Shown here one piece after another: positions 54,912-64,000 of a DNA stretch of 64,000 nucleotides. A program made the translations under genes and the position numbers. Every line of letters starts with the position of its first letter. Position 1 is the stretch's first letter. The DNA lies in assembly GCF_000772955.1 (NCBI RefSeq), contig NZ_JPVO01000054.1:248001-312000 (forward strand). Reading direction: 5' to 3'. This DNA comes from Ureibacillus sinduriensis BLB-1 = JCM 15800 (GTDB taxonomy: Bacteria; Bacillota; Bacilli; Bacillales_A; Planococcaceae). The notes beneath the pieces are model-generated. The model was not told the origin of the DNA, searched no databases, and saw only the letters and a list, made by a program, of their open reading frames with translations.

Positions 54912-55796
54912 ATGTCAAAACAGTTGCAACAATTTATTGATGACAATTTACCTAAAATAGAAGAAGAGCTATATGATCTGGTTGAACGAATAAAAGCTCC
55001 AGAGACATTAACAGAATCCATGCTCTATTCATTAAAAGCAGGAGGAAAAAGAATTCGGCCGCTTTTTGTAGTAGCAGTGTGCGATTTGTTTCATAATAAG
55101 CAACATGAAGCTCTTACGGTTGGGGCTGCAGTGGAAATGATTCATACATATTCTCTTATTCATGATGATCTGCCGAGTATGGATAATGATGATATGAGAC
55201 GTGGGAAACCAACGAACCACGTGGTGTTCGGGGAAGCGTTAGCAACACTTGCAGGAGATGCACTAAATACTTTAAGTTTCGGGGTGCTTGCGAGACTTGA
55301 AAACGTGGAACCCCTTAAAAAAGTGGAGTTAATTAATATGTTGAGTATTGCCTCAGGCGCAGAAGGTATGGTTGGCGGCCAGGTATTAGATATTGATGGG
55401 GAAAACCGTCGTTTAAATCTATCGGAGCTTGAGGAAGTCCATATTAACAAAACCGGTGCAATACTGAGATTTAGCATTGAATCCGGTGCCGTTCTGTCGG
55501 ATGCTACGAAAGAGGAGCGAGACGCTTTGGCCGAATATGCACATCATATTGGCCTTGCGTTCCAGATTCAAGATGACATATTGGATATCGTCGGAACAAG
55601 TGAAGAGCTTGGCAAAACGGCGGGAAAAGATGTTGAAAGCCATAAGAGCACATATCCAGCACTTTTGACGCTTGAAGGAGCAAATGCAAAACTGGAAGAG
55701 CATTTTAGCTTAGCCGTTTCAGCACTTGCCAAAATCAGGAAGGATACGTCGTTATTGGAAGAATTTGCTAGGTATATTGTGAAAAGAACCAACTAA
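54912..55796 (+). CDS. ispA: Farnesyl diphosphate synthase
   Basis: Condenses IPP with DMAPP and GPP to C15 isoprenoid precursors of undecaprenol and quinones. It has 294 residues. The two Asp-rich metal motifs are HDDLPSMDNDD and QIQDDILD; GGKRIRP binds IPP. The residues before the first DDxxD (SLI) fit a C15 enzyme. GGAGAGG precedes the ATG. dxs, the first MEP-pathway gene, follows. Confidence 0.95.
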   Translation: MSKQLQQFIDDNLPKIEEELYDLVERIKAPETLTESMLYSLKAGGKRIRPLFVVAVCDLFHNKQHEALTVGAAVEMIHTYSLIHDDLPSMDNDDMRRGKPTNHVVFGEALATLAGDALNTLSFGVLARLENVEPLKKVELINMLSIASGAEGMVGGQVLDIDGENRRLNLSELEEVHINKTGAILRFSIESGAVLSDATKEERDALAEYAHHIGLAFQIQDDILDIVGTSEELGKTAGKDVESHKSTYPALLTLEGANAKLEEHFSLAVSALAKIRKDTSLLEEFARYIVKRTN

Positions 55797-55810
55797 TTCA
55801 AAGGAAATTC

Positions 55811-55839
55811 TTTTGAATCGGAGTTTTCACTGTTATAAT
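55811..55839 (+). promoter_or_regulatory. Promoter of dxs with extended -10
   Basis: TTTTGA and TGTTATAAT (a perfect extended -10) have 17-base spacing. The predicted leader is about 165 bases and contains short stems (GGAAG/CTTCC; GCATG/CATGC) of unknown meaning. No gene is visible in the 215-base gap. Confidence 0.6.
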
Positions 55840-56011
55840 AGTAAATACGTTTTTCTTATTTATGTTTGGCACCGGCGGCTAACTTTTTGGAAGATTTTGC
55901 TTCCATCCACGCATGGAAATCATGCTGGGAAAAATTCGAAGGTTCCATTATTGGAGCTTGGCGAGTCGCTTGCGTTTCTTAGAATAATTATGATGAAAAG
56001 GTGTGTGAGAG

Positions 56012-57916
56012 ATGGATTTAACTAAAATTACTGGTCCATCCTTTTTAAAGAATATGACGAATAAAGAGCTGGAGACGTTAAGTCGTCAAATCCGCTCGTT
56101 CCTTATTGAGAAATGTTCGGTGACAGGGGGACATATAGGTCCGAACCTTGGTGTAGTTGAATTAACAATTGCATTGCATAAAGCTTTTAACAGTCCCAAA
56201 GATAAATTATTATGGGATGTTGGACATCAAGCCTATGTTCATAAAATCTTAACGGGCCGTGCCGATCAGTTCGATACATTGCGTCAATATAAAGGGCTTA
56301 GCGGGTTTCCAAAACGATTAGAAAGTGAGCACGATGAATGGGAAACTGGCCATAGTTCGACTTCACTTTCAGCAGCTATGGGGATGGCCATTGCGCGTGA
56401 TATTAAAAAGGAAACAAATTATGTCATCCCGGTTATCGGGGACGGTGCACTAACAGGCGGAATGGCGCTGGAGGCACTGAATCATATAGGCCACGAAAAA
56501 AAGAACATGATTGTCATACTGAATGATAATGAGATGTCGATTGCACCAAATGTTGGCGCACTCCACAGCATTTTAGGGCGTCTGCGAACAGCCAAAGAGT
56601 ATTCCAAAGCCAAAGAAGAATTGGAAGTTCTTATGAAGAAGATTCCAGTGCTGGGCGGAAAAGTTGCAAGTACAGCCGAACGTGTAAAAGATAGTTTGAA
56701 ATATCTTGTTGTCTCGGGTGTGTTTTTCGAAGAAATGGGCTTTAAATATCTAGGTCCAATCGATGGCCATGATTTTGAAGCATTGGATAAAACATTGGAG
56801 TATGCAAAAAAAGTCAAAGGCCCTGTTATTGTTCATGTCATTACAAAGAAGGGCAAGGGTTATAAACCAGCAGAAGAAGATACGGTAGGTACGTGGCACG
56901 GAACAGGCCCTTACAAAATGGAAACAGGCGACTTTGTCAAATCAAAGGTAACGGGACCCGGATGGAGTAATCTAATTTCTGATTCTGTCCGCAAGCTGAT
57001 GGTCAATGAAGAGAGAATTGTTGCCATTACGCCGGCAATGCCAGTCGGATCGAAGATGGAAGGGATACAACGAGAGTTCCCGAATCGTTTCTTTGATGTC
57101 GGGATTGCTGAACAGCATGCAACAACAATGGCAGCAGGAATTGCCACTCAAGGAATGAAACCGTACTTAGCAATCTATTCCACTTTCCTGCAGCGTGCAT
57201 ATGATCAAGTGCTACATGATATTGCCAGACCTAACTTAAATGTTGTAATTGGAATCGATCGCTCAGGGTTGGTCGGAGCTGATGGTGAGACACACCAGGG
57301 TGTTTTCGATATTTCATTCTTGCGTCATTTACCGAACATGGTATTAATGATGCCCAAGGATGAAAATGAAGGTCAACATATGGTGAAAACAGCGTTTGAG
57401 TATAACGATGGTCCAATAGCTCTGCGTTACCCGCGCGGCAATGGTCTGGGTGTTCCTATGGATGAAGAGATGAAAACCATTCCAATCGGCAGCTGGGAAG
57501 TCCTAAAGGATGGAAGAGATGCATGTATCCTGACATTTGGCACAACAATCCCTATGGCCATGGAGGCAGCAGCACAGTTGGCTGTGTTGGGAATCGATGT
57601 GAAAATCGTCAACGCACGTTTTATAAAACCGCTTGATGAGGACATGCTGCATGAATTATTTGCCAAAAAAATGCCGATTCTAACTATCGAAGAAGCAATG
57701 CTGCAAGGCGGTTTTGGCAGTGCAGTGCTGGAATTTGCTAGCGAAAACAATTACTATGATGTTAAAGTTGATCGTATGGGAATACCTGACCAGTTTATTG
57801 AACAAGGAAGCGTTGATCAGCTTTTAGAGGAGATTCATCTTACAAAAGAAGAAGCAATTGCCCGAATCGAGCAATTGGTCAAAAGTGATAAAGTAATAGG
57901 AACTAAATTAGTATGA
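56012..57916 (+). CDS. dxs: 1-deoxy-D-xylulose-5-phosphate synthase
   Basis: TPP enzyme that joins pyruvate and glyceraldehyde-3-phosphate, entry to the MEP isoprenoid pathway. It has 634 residues. The TPP site is [16 protein letters not shown] to [25 protein letters not shown] and the central domain [15 protein letters not shown] are present. GTGTGAGAG is a modest ribosome site. The end overlaps yqxC by 4 bases. Confidence 0.96.
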   Translation: MDLTKITGPSFLKNMTNKELETLSRQIRSFLIEKCSVTGGHIGPNLGVVELTIALHKAFNSPKDKLLWDVGHQAYVHKILTGRADQFDTLRQYKGLSGFPKRLESEHDEWETGHSSTSLSAAMGMAIARDIKKETNYVIPVIGDGALTGGMALEALNHIGHEKKNMIVILNDNEMSIAPNVGALHSILGRLRTAKEYSKAKEELEVLMKKIPVLGGKVASTAERVKDSLKYLVVSGVFFEEMGFKYLGPIDGHDFEALDKTLEYAKKVKGPVIVHVITKKGKGYKPAEEDTVGTWHGTGPYKMETGDFVKSKVTGPGWSNLISDSVRKLMVNEERIVAITPAMPVGSKMEGIQREFPNRFFDVGIAEQHATTMAAGIATQGMKPYLAIYSTFLQRAYDQVLHDIARPNLNVVIGIDRSGLVGADGETHQGVFDISFLRHLPNMVLMMPKDENEGQHMVKTAFEYNDGPIALRYPRGNGLGVPMDEEMKTIPIGSWEVLKDGRDACILTFGTTIPMAMEAAAQLAVLGIDVKIVNARFIKPLDEDMLHELFAKKMPILTIEEAMLQGGFGSAVLEFASENNYYDVKVDRMGIPDQFIEQGSVDQLLEEIHLTKEEAIARIEQLVKSDKVIGTKLV

Positions 57917-58731
57917 CAAAACAGATGAAAGAACGAGTGGACATTTTGCTTGTCGAAAGAGGACTATGTGAAACTCGGGAAAAAGCAAAACGCTCGATAA
58001 TGGCGGGACTTGTTTATTCAAATGAAACAAGGATCGATAAAGCGGGCGAGAAAATTTCAATTGATGCACCTCTGCAAATTAAAGGATCGCAGTTGAAATA
58101 TGTCAGCCGTGGCGGTCTTAAACTGGAGAAAGCCTTAGAAATATTTGATATGTCGGTTTCGGGCAAATTGATGTTGGATATTGGCTCTTCAACAGGAGGT
58201 TTTACTGATTGCGCCTTGCAAAATGGAGCAAAGCACTGTTATGCTCTTGACGTAGGATCCAACCAATTGGCATGGAAAATCCGCTCCGATGAACGAGTGA
58301 CAGTTATGGAAAAAACAAATTTTCGATACTCGAAACCCGAGGACTTTACAGAGGGCTTACCTGAATTTGCTTCCATTGATGTATCTTTTATTTCACTTTC
58401 GCTTATCTTGCCTGTCTTGAAAACAATTCTCGTACCAGGTGGAGACGTGATGGCGTTGGTTAAGCCACAGTTTGAAGCAGGTCGAGAGAACGTGGGGAAA
58501 AAGGGGATTGTACGAGATCCAAAAGTACATTTAGATGTACTTGAAGAAACCGCAAGTATGGCGACAAAAGCTGGTTTCATTGTTAAGGATGCTTCTTATT
58601 CTCCTATTACCGGTGGCGAAGGGAATATCGAGTTTTTGTTCCATTTAGTAAACCCAAAAGAAGGTCAAGAAATTGTGCCCTTCACGAACTTCAAGGAAGT
58701 AGTGGACCTTGCTCATAGTGAATTAAATTGA
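57913..58731 (+). CDS. yqxC: TlyA-family rRNA 2'-O-methyltransferase (YqxC)
   Basis: 272 residues: an N-terminal S4 RNA-binding domain ([21 protein letters not shown]) and an FtsJ-like SAM methyltransferase with [21 protein letters not shown] and [16 protein letters not shown]. Relatives methylate 16S/23S rRNA ribose and in some bacteria act as haemolysins. The start overlaps dxs (ATGA). Same order as B. subtilis. Confidence 0.93.
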   Translation: MTKQMKERVDILLVERGLCETREKAKRSIMAGLVYSNETRIDKAGEKISIDAPLQIKGSQLKYVSRGGLKLEKALEIFDMSVSGKLMLDIGSSTGGFTDCALQNGAKHCYALDVGSNQLAWKIRSDERVTVMEKTNFRYSKPEDFTEGLPEFASIDVSFISLSLILPVLKTILVPGGDVMALVKPQFEAGRENVGKKGIVRDPKVHLDVLEETASMATKAGFIVKDASYSPITGGEGNIEFLFHLVNPKEGQEIVPFTNFKEVVDLAHSELN

Positions 58732-58744
58732 ATTGATCAGCTAG

Positions 58745-58783
58745 AAGTGGATGGCCCTGGAATAGGGACTGTCCACTTTTTCT
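58745..58783 (+). terminator. Terminator of dxs-yqxC
   Basis: A stem AAGTGGA/TCCACTT with inner CCCT/AGGG pairing, followed by T residues. Confidence 0.85.
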
Positions 58784-58845
58784 TGTGGTTTTTTAGGCGA
58801 AATGTTAGTATAAATATACATTAATATTCATAAGAGGTGAACGGT

Positions 58846-59295
58846 ATGAACAAAGGTCAACGCCATATGCGCATTCGGGAAATTGTAACAAATAATGAAA
58901 TAGAAACACAGGATGATTTGGTAGATCGATTAAAACAAGCTGGGTATAATGTAACACAAGCGACGGTTTCGCGAGATATAAAAGAATTGCATCTGGTAAA
59001 GGTGCCGCTGCAGGATGGTCGATATAAATACAGTTTACCTGCAGATCAACGATTTAACCCTCTGCAAAAATTGCAAAGAGCGTTAGCGGACTCGTTTGTC
59101 AGTATTGATGGGGTAGCCCACTTTTTAATGTTGAAGTCACTGCCCGGAAACGGAAATGCGATAGCTGTGTTGATCGACCATTTAGAATGGGAAGAAATAT
59201 TGGGAACACTATCTGGCGATGATACCATCTTAATCATTTGTCGCCGTGAAGAAGACCGTGAAATGATTAAAGAGCGTATAATTGGTTTAATTTGA
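58846..59295 (+). CDS. argR: Arginine repressor ArgR/AhrC
   Basis: A 149-residue regulator, the exact length of B. subtilis AhrC: winged-helix DNA-binding half ([32 protein letters not shown]) and the arginine-binding hexamer domain with [15 protein letters not shown] and [10 protein letters not shown]. The GTG at 58,837 lies inside the ribosome site AAGAGGTG, so ATG 58,846 is the start. TATACATTAATATTCAT just upstream resembles an ARG box, which would allow autoregulation. Confidence 0.94.
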   Translation: MNKGQRHMRIREIVTNNEIETQDDLVDRLKQAGYNVTQATVSRDIKELHLVKVPLQDGRYKYSLPADQRFNPLQKLQRALADSFVSIDGVAHFLMLKSLPGNGNAIAVLIDHLEWEEILGTLSGDDTILIICRREEDREMIKERIIGLI

Positions 59296-59396
59296 TCCAT
59301 GAACCAAAGTCACTTAAAACTCTTACGCATAATCATTTATGCATGAAATAATTCTCATGTACATAGCATAAACCAAATTCTAGAGGTGATGTATGT

Positions 59397-61091
59397 TTGT
59401 TAAAAGAACTAAGTATTCGCAACTTCGCAATCATTGATGATTTAACAGTGGACTTTTCTGAAGGACTGACAGTTTTGACAGGTGAGACCGGTGCGGGGAA
59501 ATCCATCATTATTGACGCTGTTCATCTGCTGGCGGGTGGACGAGCATCACTCGAATTTATCAGGCATGGTGCCAAGAAAGCCGAGTTAACGGGTTTATTT
59601 ATGATCCTAAATGAAAAACATCCTATTTATGAGAAGCTTCAGGAATATGGAATTGAATGTGAGGAAGAAATGATTATTCTTCATAGGGATATTAACGAGA
59701 ATGGAAAGAGTGTATGTCGTGTAAACGGGAAATTGGTCACACTTTCAATCCTTCGGGAAATTGGCTCAACTTTAATTGACATTCATGGGCAACATGAGAG
59801 CCAGGAACTAATGGATGAGAAAAGACATATCTATTTACTGGATCATTTTGCACATTCCGAGCTAGCGCCATTAAAAGAAAAATACACTGAAAAATATCAG
59901 GAATACAAAGAATTCAAGCGTGAAATTGCATCCATCAATATAGATGAACAACGACTTGCTCAAAGAATTGATCTATATCTGTTCCAAATTAATGAGCTTG
60001 AGGAAGCAAACCTCATAATCGGTGAAGAAGAACAATTGGTTGAAGAACGCAGACGATTATCAAATTTCCATAAAATTTTTGAAAGAGCCAATATTGCCTA
60101 TGAATCGATATCCGGTGAATTAAAAGGCCTGGATAATATCGGTGATGCAATGAATGCGCTGGAGGATATTGTTGAGTTGGATGAACAATTCAAGGAATCC
60201 TCCGAAACGGTTAGTTCGGCATTTTATTCATTACAAGATGCAGCTTATCAAATAAAAAATGTGCTTGATGATCTTGAATTTGATGCAGAACGGTTAAATG
60301 AGGTGGAACATCGTTTAGCTCAATATCAGACGATGAAAAGAAAATACGGAAATACAGTCGAGGAAATATTGAATTATCTTGAAAAAATCCAGGATGAATT
60401 AATACAACTGCAAAATCGTGATGAAACGATTCAAAATTACGAGAAGAAATTAGGTAAGATGGAAAAAGAACTGGACCAGCTTGCACTTTCACTGACAAAA
60501 GTTAGAAAACAAAGTGCACTAAAATTAAGTGAAGCAATCATGGTGCAATTGCGTGATTTACATATGGAAAAAGCGAAATTTCTTGTTAATTTTGAAACCT
60601 TACATAGTTTTGATTCCAATGGGAAAGACTATGTATCATTCTATATATCAACAAATGTCGGCGAACCACCTAAATCATTGCCGAAAATTGCTTCAGGTGG
60701 AGAGTTATCCCGTATTATGTTGGCATTAAAAACGATGTTTTCTTCATCCAACGGCATCACTTCCATTATTTTCGATGAAGTTGATACAGGAGTCAGTGGA
60801 CGGGTTGCACAGGCGATTGCTGAAAAAATCGCAGCAATCTCAATCTCCTCGCAAGTACTGTGTATTTCCCACTTGCCACAAGTTGCGGCAATGGCAGATC
60901 AGCATTATTTAATCCGTAAGCAAGTGGAACAAAATAGAACTTATACCACGGTTTCCAATATCAATCTACAGAATCGTGTCGAAGAGATTAGTCGGATGAT
61001 GAGCGGTTCAGAAATAACCGATCTCACATTGCAACATGCTTCCGAACTTTTGAAACTTGCCACTGTAAGAAAAGAAGAAATGAAAAATTAA
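59397..61091 (+). CDS. recN: DNA repair protein RecN
   Basis: An SMC-like ATPase for double-strand break repair. It has 564 residues. Walker A is TGETGAGKSIIIDA (about 28-41), the signature ASGGELSRIMLALK, Walker B SIIFDEVDTGVSG; the middle (about 160-370) is coiled coil. The start is TTG with GAGGTGATG upstream, giving the family N-terminus MLKELSIRNFAIID. Confidence 0.94.
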   Translation: MLKELSIRNFAIIDDLTVDFSEGLTVLTGETGAGKSIIIDAVHLLAGGRASLEFIRHGAKKAELTGLFMILNEKHPIYEKLQEYGIECEEEMIILHRDINENGKSVCRVNGKLVTLSILREIGSTLIDIHGQHESQELMDEKRHIYLLDHFAHSELAPLKEKYTEKYQEYKEFKREIASINIDEQRLAQRIDLYLFQINELEEANLIIGEEEQLVEERRRLSNFHKIFERANIAYESISGELKGLDNIGDAMNALEDIVELDEQFKESSETVSSAFYSLQDAAYQIKNVLDDLEFDAERLNEVEHRLAQYQTMKRKYGNTVEEILNYLEKIQDELIQLQNRDETIQNYEKKLGKMEKELDQLALSLTKVRKQSALKLSEAIMVQLRDLHMEKAKFLVNFETLHSFDSNGKDYVSFYISTNVGEPPKSLPKIASGGELSRIMLALKTMFSSSNGITSIIFDEVDTGVSGRVAQAIAEKIAAISISSQVLCISHLPQVAAMADQHYLIRKQVEQNRTYTTVSNINLQNRVEEISRMMSGSEITDLTLQHASELLKLATVRKEEMKN

Positions 61092-61144
61092 TCGTTTAAA
61101 TGCAATTGTTTTTTTATTGTTTGAAAATATTTGTCATGTAGTTG

Positions 61145-61176
61145 AAGGAGTAGTTATAACAAGCTACTCCTTTATT
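61145..61176 (+). terminator. Terminator of recN
   Basis: A 9-bp stem AAGGAGTAG/CTACTCCTT followed by TATT. Confidence 0.8.
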
Positions 61177-61273
61177 CCACCTTTTTTGAGTAATCCCACG
61201 ACAAATATTTACCTCTCATTATTGATGTACAAGTGACACATAGTAAATGTACAAATCTTAAAGGAGGTGGACT

Positions 61274-62224
61274 ATGAAGTGCCATTTGCGTAATCTGTTT
61301 ACGTTTATCTTGCTCATGGTTTTCATTTTATCGCCAAATGCTGAAGCTTTTGCGAAAAAATTAATTCCGATGGGCGAATCAATTGGGATACAGTTACAAT
61401 TGCCATTTGTTTACGTCGCTCATGATGTGCTGCTGCCAAATGGTCAGTGGCTGAAAAAAGGTGATGTAATCAAAGGAGTTAACGGCTCGGAAGTATCATC
61501 AGTTGATAAAATAAAACAACAATTAGGCACTAAAGAGCTTACGTTATCCGTTAAACAAAAAGCGCAAGAGCCTCGTGATATATCACTGACAAGCGAGCAG
61601 GCAAACAATATTTTGCCCTTTCTGAAAGATGAAACGGATGGCATCGGGACATTAACCTTTATAGATCCAGAATCGAAACAATATGGCGCGTTAGGTCATC
61701 AGATAATTGATGGTGTTTTAAATGAACCACCAGACTTTACAGATGGGTCGATATTCCTAGCCTCCATAGAGCAAATAAAGAAAAGCAGCCCGGGAAATCC
61801 AGGCTATAAGATCTCGGTTATAGAAAATAACAACATTCGATTAGGGAATGTGAAGTCGAATGACTTATATGGTATTTTTGGTAGTTGGGAGAGCGAATTA
61901 AAAAATAATTTACGAAAACCGATTGAAATAATGAAAGATGATGAAATTGCGTTAGGAAAAGCTGAAATTTATACAGCGATTGAAGGTTCAGAAGTAGAGG
62001 CATTTGAAATTGAAATCGTGAAGATTGATGATAATTTCCTGCAATTCGTAGTAACCGATAAAGAACTCCTTGAAAAAACAGGCGGCATTCTACAAGGTAT
62101 GAGTGGCAGCCCAGTTATACAAAACGGTCAATTTGTTGGTGCAGTGACCCATATGTTTGTCGAACAGCCATCAAAAGGTGCTGCAATTACAGTAAATGAA
62201 ATGTTGAAGAAAAAACCGGAATAA
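61274..62224 (+). CDS. spoIVB: SpoIVB signalling protease, short form
   Basis: The S55-family serine peptidase released from the forespore to trigger pro-sigma-K processing. It has 316 residues against 426 in B. subtilis. A signal anchor (about 8-26) leads almost directly into a short PDZ region (GESIGIQLQL...KGDVIKGVNGSEV). Catalytic residues are preserved: H142 in YGALGHQI, D262, and S277 in LQGMSGSPVIQNG. The Asp-Ser spacing of 15 equals that of B. subtilis D363-S378. The N-terminal domain of about 100 residues between membrane and PDZ is missing. A strong AAAGGAGGTGG precedes the ATG. Confidence 0.92.
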   Translation: MKCHLRNLFTFILLMVFILSPNAEAFAKKLIPMGESIGIQLQLPFVYVAHDVLLPNGQWLKKGDVIKGVNGSEVSSVDKIKQQLGTKELTLSVKQKAQEPRDISLTSEQANNILPFLKDETDGIGTLTFIDPESKQYGALGHQIIDGVLNEPPDFTDGSIFLASIEQIKKSSPGNPGYKISVIENNNIRLGNVKSNDLYGIFGSWESELKNNLRKPIEIMKDDEIALGKAEIYTAIEGSEVEAFEIEIVKIDDNFLQFVVTDKELLEKTGGILQGMSGSPVIQNGQFVGAVTHMFVEQPSKGAAITVNEMLKKKPE

Positions 62225-62231
62225 GAATTAT

Positions 62232-62283
62232 AAGGGAAAAAGACTATAGTTTTTAAAAAGTATAGTCTTTTTCCTTTTTTTTT
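62232..62283 (+). terminator. Terminator of spoIVB
   Basis: A 15-bp stem GGGAAAAAGACTATA/TATAGTCTTTTTCCT followed by nine T. Confidence 0.92.
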
Positions 62284-62316
62284 ATTAAAATAAAGGTTAT
62301 GTATGAGCGGACGAGT

Positions 62317-62353
62317 GACTTCCGACACAGTCAATCGTGTCGGTACAGTCAGT
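62317..62353. promoter_or_regulatory. Dyad in the spo0A upstream region
   Basis: CCGACAC (62,322) and GTGTCGG (62,337) form a perfect 7-bp inverted repeat with an 8-base spacer, extended by outer TGACT/AGTCA. It has no T tract and lies about 200 bases before the spo0A start, so it is either a protein operator or part of a structured RNA from an upstream promoter. Confidence 0.4.
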
Positions 62354-62367
62354 CATTCATAAAAATA

Positions 62368-62458
62368 TGTCGATTCAACAAGAAACAATCATACTACATA
62401 ATTATTTTTAGTTGAAAAAAAGGTTTTTCATTAAAAATGTCGAAAATAGAGTTGTCAA
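62368..62458 (+). promoter_or_regulatory. Spo0A boxes and possible sigma-H promoter of spo0A
   Basis: TGTCGAA (62,438-62,444, in AAATGTCGAAAA) is a perfect 0A box. TGTCGAT at 62,368 and TGTCAAG at 62,453 are near matches. The AAAGGTTTT then CGAAAA arrangement between 62,418 and 62,446 is compatible with a sigma-H promoter overlapping the perfect box. This fits the known autoregulation of spo0A. Confidence 0.55.
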
Positions 62459-62541
62459 GTATAGTAAATCTGTGGCATAAATTGAAATGGGATACTATTA
62501 AAGTAGAATATGTGTTGTTTATAATCTAAGGGGGAATTTTC

Positions 62542-63333
62542 TTGGCGAAAGTAAGAGTGGCAATAGCCGACGATAACCGCGATTTAGTCAGAACGATGGA
62601 GCAGTTTTTTGAGAATCATCCTGATATCGAAGTAGTAGCTACTGCATCAAACGGGAAACTTTGTATTAAAATGTTAGAAGAATTTCATCCGGACGTTTTA
62701 CTGCTAGATATTATCATGCCTCATTTGGATGGGCTTGGTGTTCTTGAAGCGATGTATAGTGATGATGGATTTTCAAAAACGCAAGTAATTATGCTCACTG
62801 CCTTTGGACAAGAAGATGTCATGAAACAAGCGGTTACATATGGTGCTTCCTACTTTATGTTAAAACCATTTGAGTTTGACCAACTTGTGCAAAAGATCTT
62901 GCACTGTGCCGGACAGAAAGTTGAAAGCGTAAAAAGGCAAAGTATCCTTCAACCCGAAGGACAGGCTAAAGTGAATCAGCGTCAGTTAGATACAACAATT
63001 ACGGCAATTATTAAAGAGATTGGTGTCCCAGCACATATTAAAGGTTATTCTTACTTAAGAGAAGCTATCCAGATGGTATACTATGATATTGAATTATTAG
63101 GGTCGGTTACAAAGATCCTTTACCCTGAAATCGCGAAAAAATTCGGGACAACGCCTTCACGTGTGGAACGTGCCATTCGTCATGCCATCGAAGTTGCCTG
63201 GAACCGTGGCAATTACGAATCGATATCGCAAATGTTCGGCTACACTGTCCACCACCTGAAATCAAAACCAACGAACTCAGAATTCATCGCCATGATCGCG
63301 GACAAGATCCGGATTGAATTGGTGGCAAGCTAA
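62542..63333 (+). CDS. spo0A: Sporulation master regulator Spo0A
   Basis: Response regulator that commits the cell to sporulation. It has 263 residues. The receiver domain has D10-D11, the phospho-acceptor D56 in [13 protein letters not shown] and a Lys in MLKPFEFD. The C-terminal effector domain (about 145-263) shows [35 protein letters not shown] and [17 protein letters not shown], the Spo0A DNA-reading region. The start is TTG after AAGGGGGAA. It follows spoIVB, as in all spore-forming Bacilli. Confidence 0.97.
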   Translation: MAKVRVAIADDNRDLVRTMEQFFENHPDIEVVATASNGKLCIKMLEEFHPDVLLLDIIMPHLDGLGVLEAMYSDDGFSKTQVIMLTAFGQEDVMKQAVTYGASYFMLKPFEFDQLVQKILHCAGQKVESVKRQSILQPEGQAKVNQRQLDTTITAIIKEIGVPAHIKGYSYLREAIQMVYYDIELLGSVTKILYPEIAKKFGTTPSRVERAIRHAIEVAWNRGNYESISQMFGYTVHHLKSKPTNSEFIAMIADKIRIELVAS

Positions 63334-63422
63334 TCGCGATGAGTCTGGTTTTCTAGCGTAAAGCTAAGCGGAGAATGTGCGGTAAAATTGTTTTAAATAT
63401 CAATAATACTACGTAATATATT

Positions 63423-63470
63423 ACGCCTAATTAAACGGTTTTTCGCGACTGTTTAGGGAGGCGTTTTTTG
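63423..63470 (+). terminator. Terminator of spo0A
   Basis: Stem ACGCCT/AGGCGT with inner TAAAC/GTTTA and a run of six T. The rest of the 324-base gap to the next gene shows nothing further. Confidence 0.85.
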
Positions 63471-63607
63471 TTTTTTTAAGTCTTCATTTCCAAATCGATG
63501 GGCCGGTATATGCTCGATATTTATAATATTGGATATACATTTCCCCTGGTATTTAATTTTTGCTTAGCTACAAATTAAAAAGGAAAGGGTAATGACTTAT
63601 AGTAAAC

Positions 63608-63642
63608 AAAAAAGCCAAGAAAACAAATGAATGCTCTCTTGG
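63608..63642 (-). terminator. Terminator of the DUF2599-like gene
   Basis: Arms CCAAGA (63,615) and TCTTGG (63,637); the minus strand continues CTTTTTTG. Confidence 0.65.
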
Positions 63643-63657
63643 TATAGATTTTTCTCT

Positions 63658-64000
63658 TTAATTAGGGTTACAATTACCAACAATAACATCCCAATAATTT
63701 GTTGTTGTCCGATGAGGCTCAATATTCCATGGAACCTTACTAGTTCCAGCAAAATCGACATGACATGCAAATTGTTGTTTTAATGATTCATTATTTTTCC
63801 ATCTAGAATCATCTTTAAATCGTTCGTTTAACAATTGAAACGAAAGTTCTTTATGTTTCAATAGTTCATGACCAACGGGTTTATTAACAATATAAGTTTT
63901 TGGATAAATGCTCAATGACACAACTCCAGAACGATTTATCCATTCTACTTTTTCAAAGTAATCATCAAAGTGATATTGATTATAATCGAGTTCCTGTACA
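63658..64000 (-). CDS. C-terminal part of a DUF2599-like protein
   Basis: The frame is open to the window edge, so the gene continues beyond it. The visible 114 residues read EKVEWINRSGVVSLSIYPK, VGHELLKHKELSFQLLNERF, then CHVDFAGTSKVPWNIEPHR and end VGNCNPN. This matches the DUF2599 pattern as I remember it (W-x-N/R-S-G-x-x-S-L near the start, W-N-I/L-E-P-x-R near the end). Such proteins are usually secreted and of unknown function. A GTG inside (63,921) is not needed as a start. Confidence 0.7.
   Translation of the reverse strand, partial: VQELDYNQYHFDDYFEKVEWINRSGVVSLSIYPKTYIVNKPVGHELLKHKELSFQLLNERFKDDSRWKNNESLKQQFACHVDFAGTSKVPWNIEPHRTTTNYWDVIVGNCNPN

Noticed and set aside
61216-61245. 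Sigma-G promoter of spoIVB (TCATTA, 17 bases, CATAGTA)
   Set aside because: The -10 part is acceptable but the -35 part matches poorly; too weak to annotate.

Overview
The window is a chromosomal segment of a low-GC, endospore-forming member of the Bacillales. Gene order closely follows the Bacillus subtilis yqgF-to-spo0A region: pbpA, pst, rpmG, yqgN, yqgQ, ltaS-like, yqgW-yqgY, comG, gcv, yqhL, lipM, yqhQ, yqhR, aroQ, papA, efp, spoIIIA, accBC, yqhY, nusB, folD, xseAB, ispA, dxs, yqxC, argR, recN, spoIVB, spo0A. The protein sequences diverge from Bacillus proper and several sporulation proteins are shortened. I infer Planococcaceae (Lysinibacillus/Solibacillus-like); this is not proven by the sequence alone.

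Layout. 1-4.5 kb: the end of a histidine kinase, a NarL-type regulator and a three-gene ABC exporter resembling the linearmycin-resistance lnrJKLMN set. 4.9-11.9 kb: a class B PBP, then a Pho-boxed pstSCAB-phoU operon. 12.1-14.5 kb: a tryptophan T-box leader and trpE-trpG. 14.7-17.7 kb (minus strand): glutathione peroxidase, an MFS transporter and two small membrane-anchored proteins. 17.8-22.7 kb: rpmG, 5-formyl-THF cycloligase, yqgQ, LTA synthase, yqgW, yqgX, yqgY. 23.2-27.6 kb: a seven-gene comG pseudopilus operon and aroK. 27.7-32.0 kb: tandem glycine riboswitch and gcvT-gcvPA-gcvPB. 32.4-38.9 kb: rhodanese, lipM, NrdR-boxed B12-dependent ribonucleotide reductase, TauE-type exporter, yqhQ, yqhR. 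39.0-41.1 kb: aroQ, papA, efp. 41.2-44.1 kb: a reduced spoIIIA operon. 44.2-46.2 kb: accB-accC. 46.3-51.8 kb: an accessory block (YHYH/stalk-domain protein, luciferase-like oxidoreductase, Asp23 protein, Tlp spore protein, glpK, orphan membrane protein). 51.9-63.3 kb: nusB to spo0A. The window closes with the end of a DUF2599-like gene.

Several genes are linked by function. pst and phoU serve phosphate uptake and sensing. gcvT/PA/PB are controlled by glycine, and lipM supplies the lipoyl group their H protein needs. folD and yqgN belong to the same one-carbon pool. ispA and dxs feed isoprenoids. spoIIIA, spoIVB, spo0A and tlp belong to sporulation.

The most unusual feature is the spoIIIA operon. 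It starts at spoIIIAC directly behind a sigma-E-like promoter. spoIIIAA (the ATPase) and spoIIIAB are absent from the locus, SpoIIIAE lacks its N-terminal region, the SpoIIIAF position holds only a 45-residue two-helix protein, SpoIIIAG has a short ring insert, and SpoIVB downstream has also lost its N-terminal region. This looks like a coordinated slimming of the forespore channel and its signalling protease.
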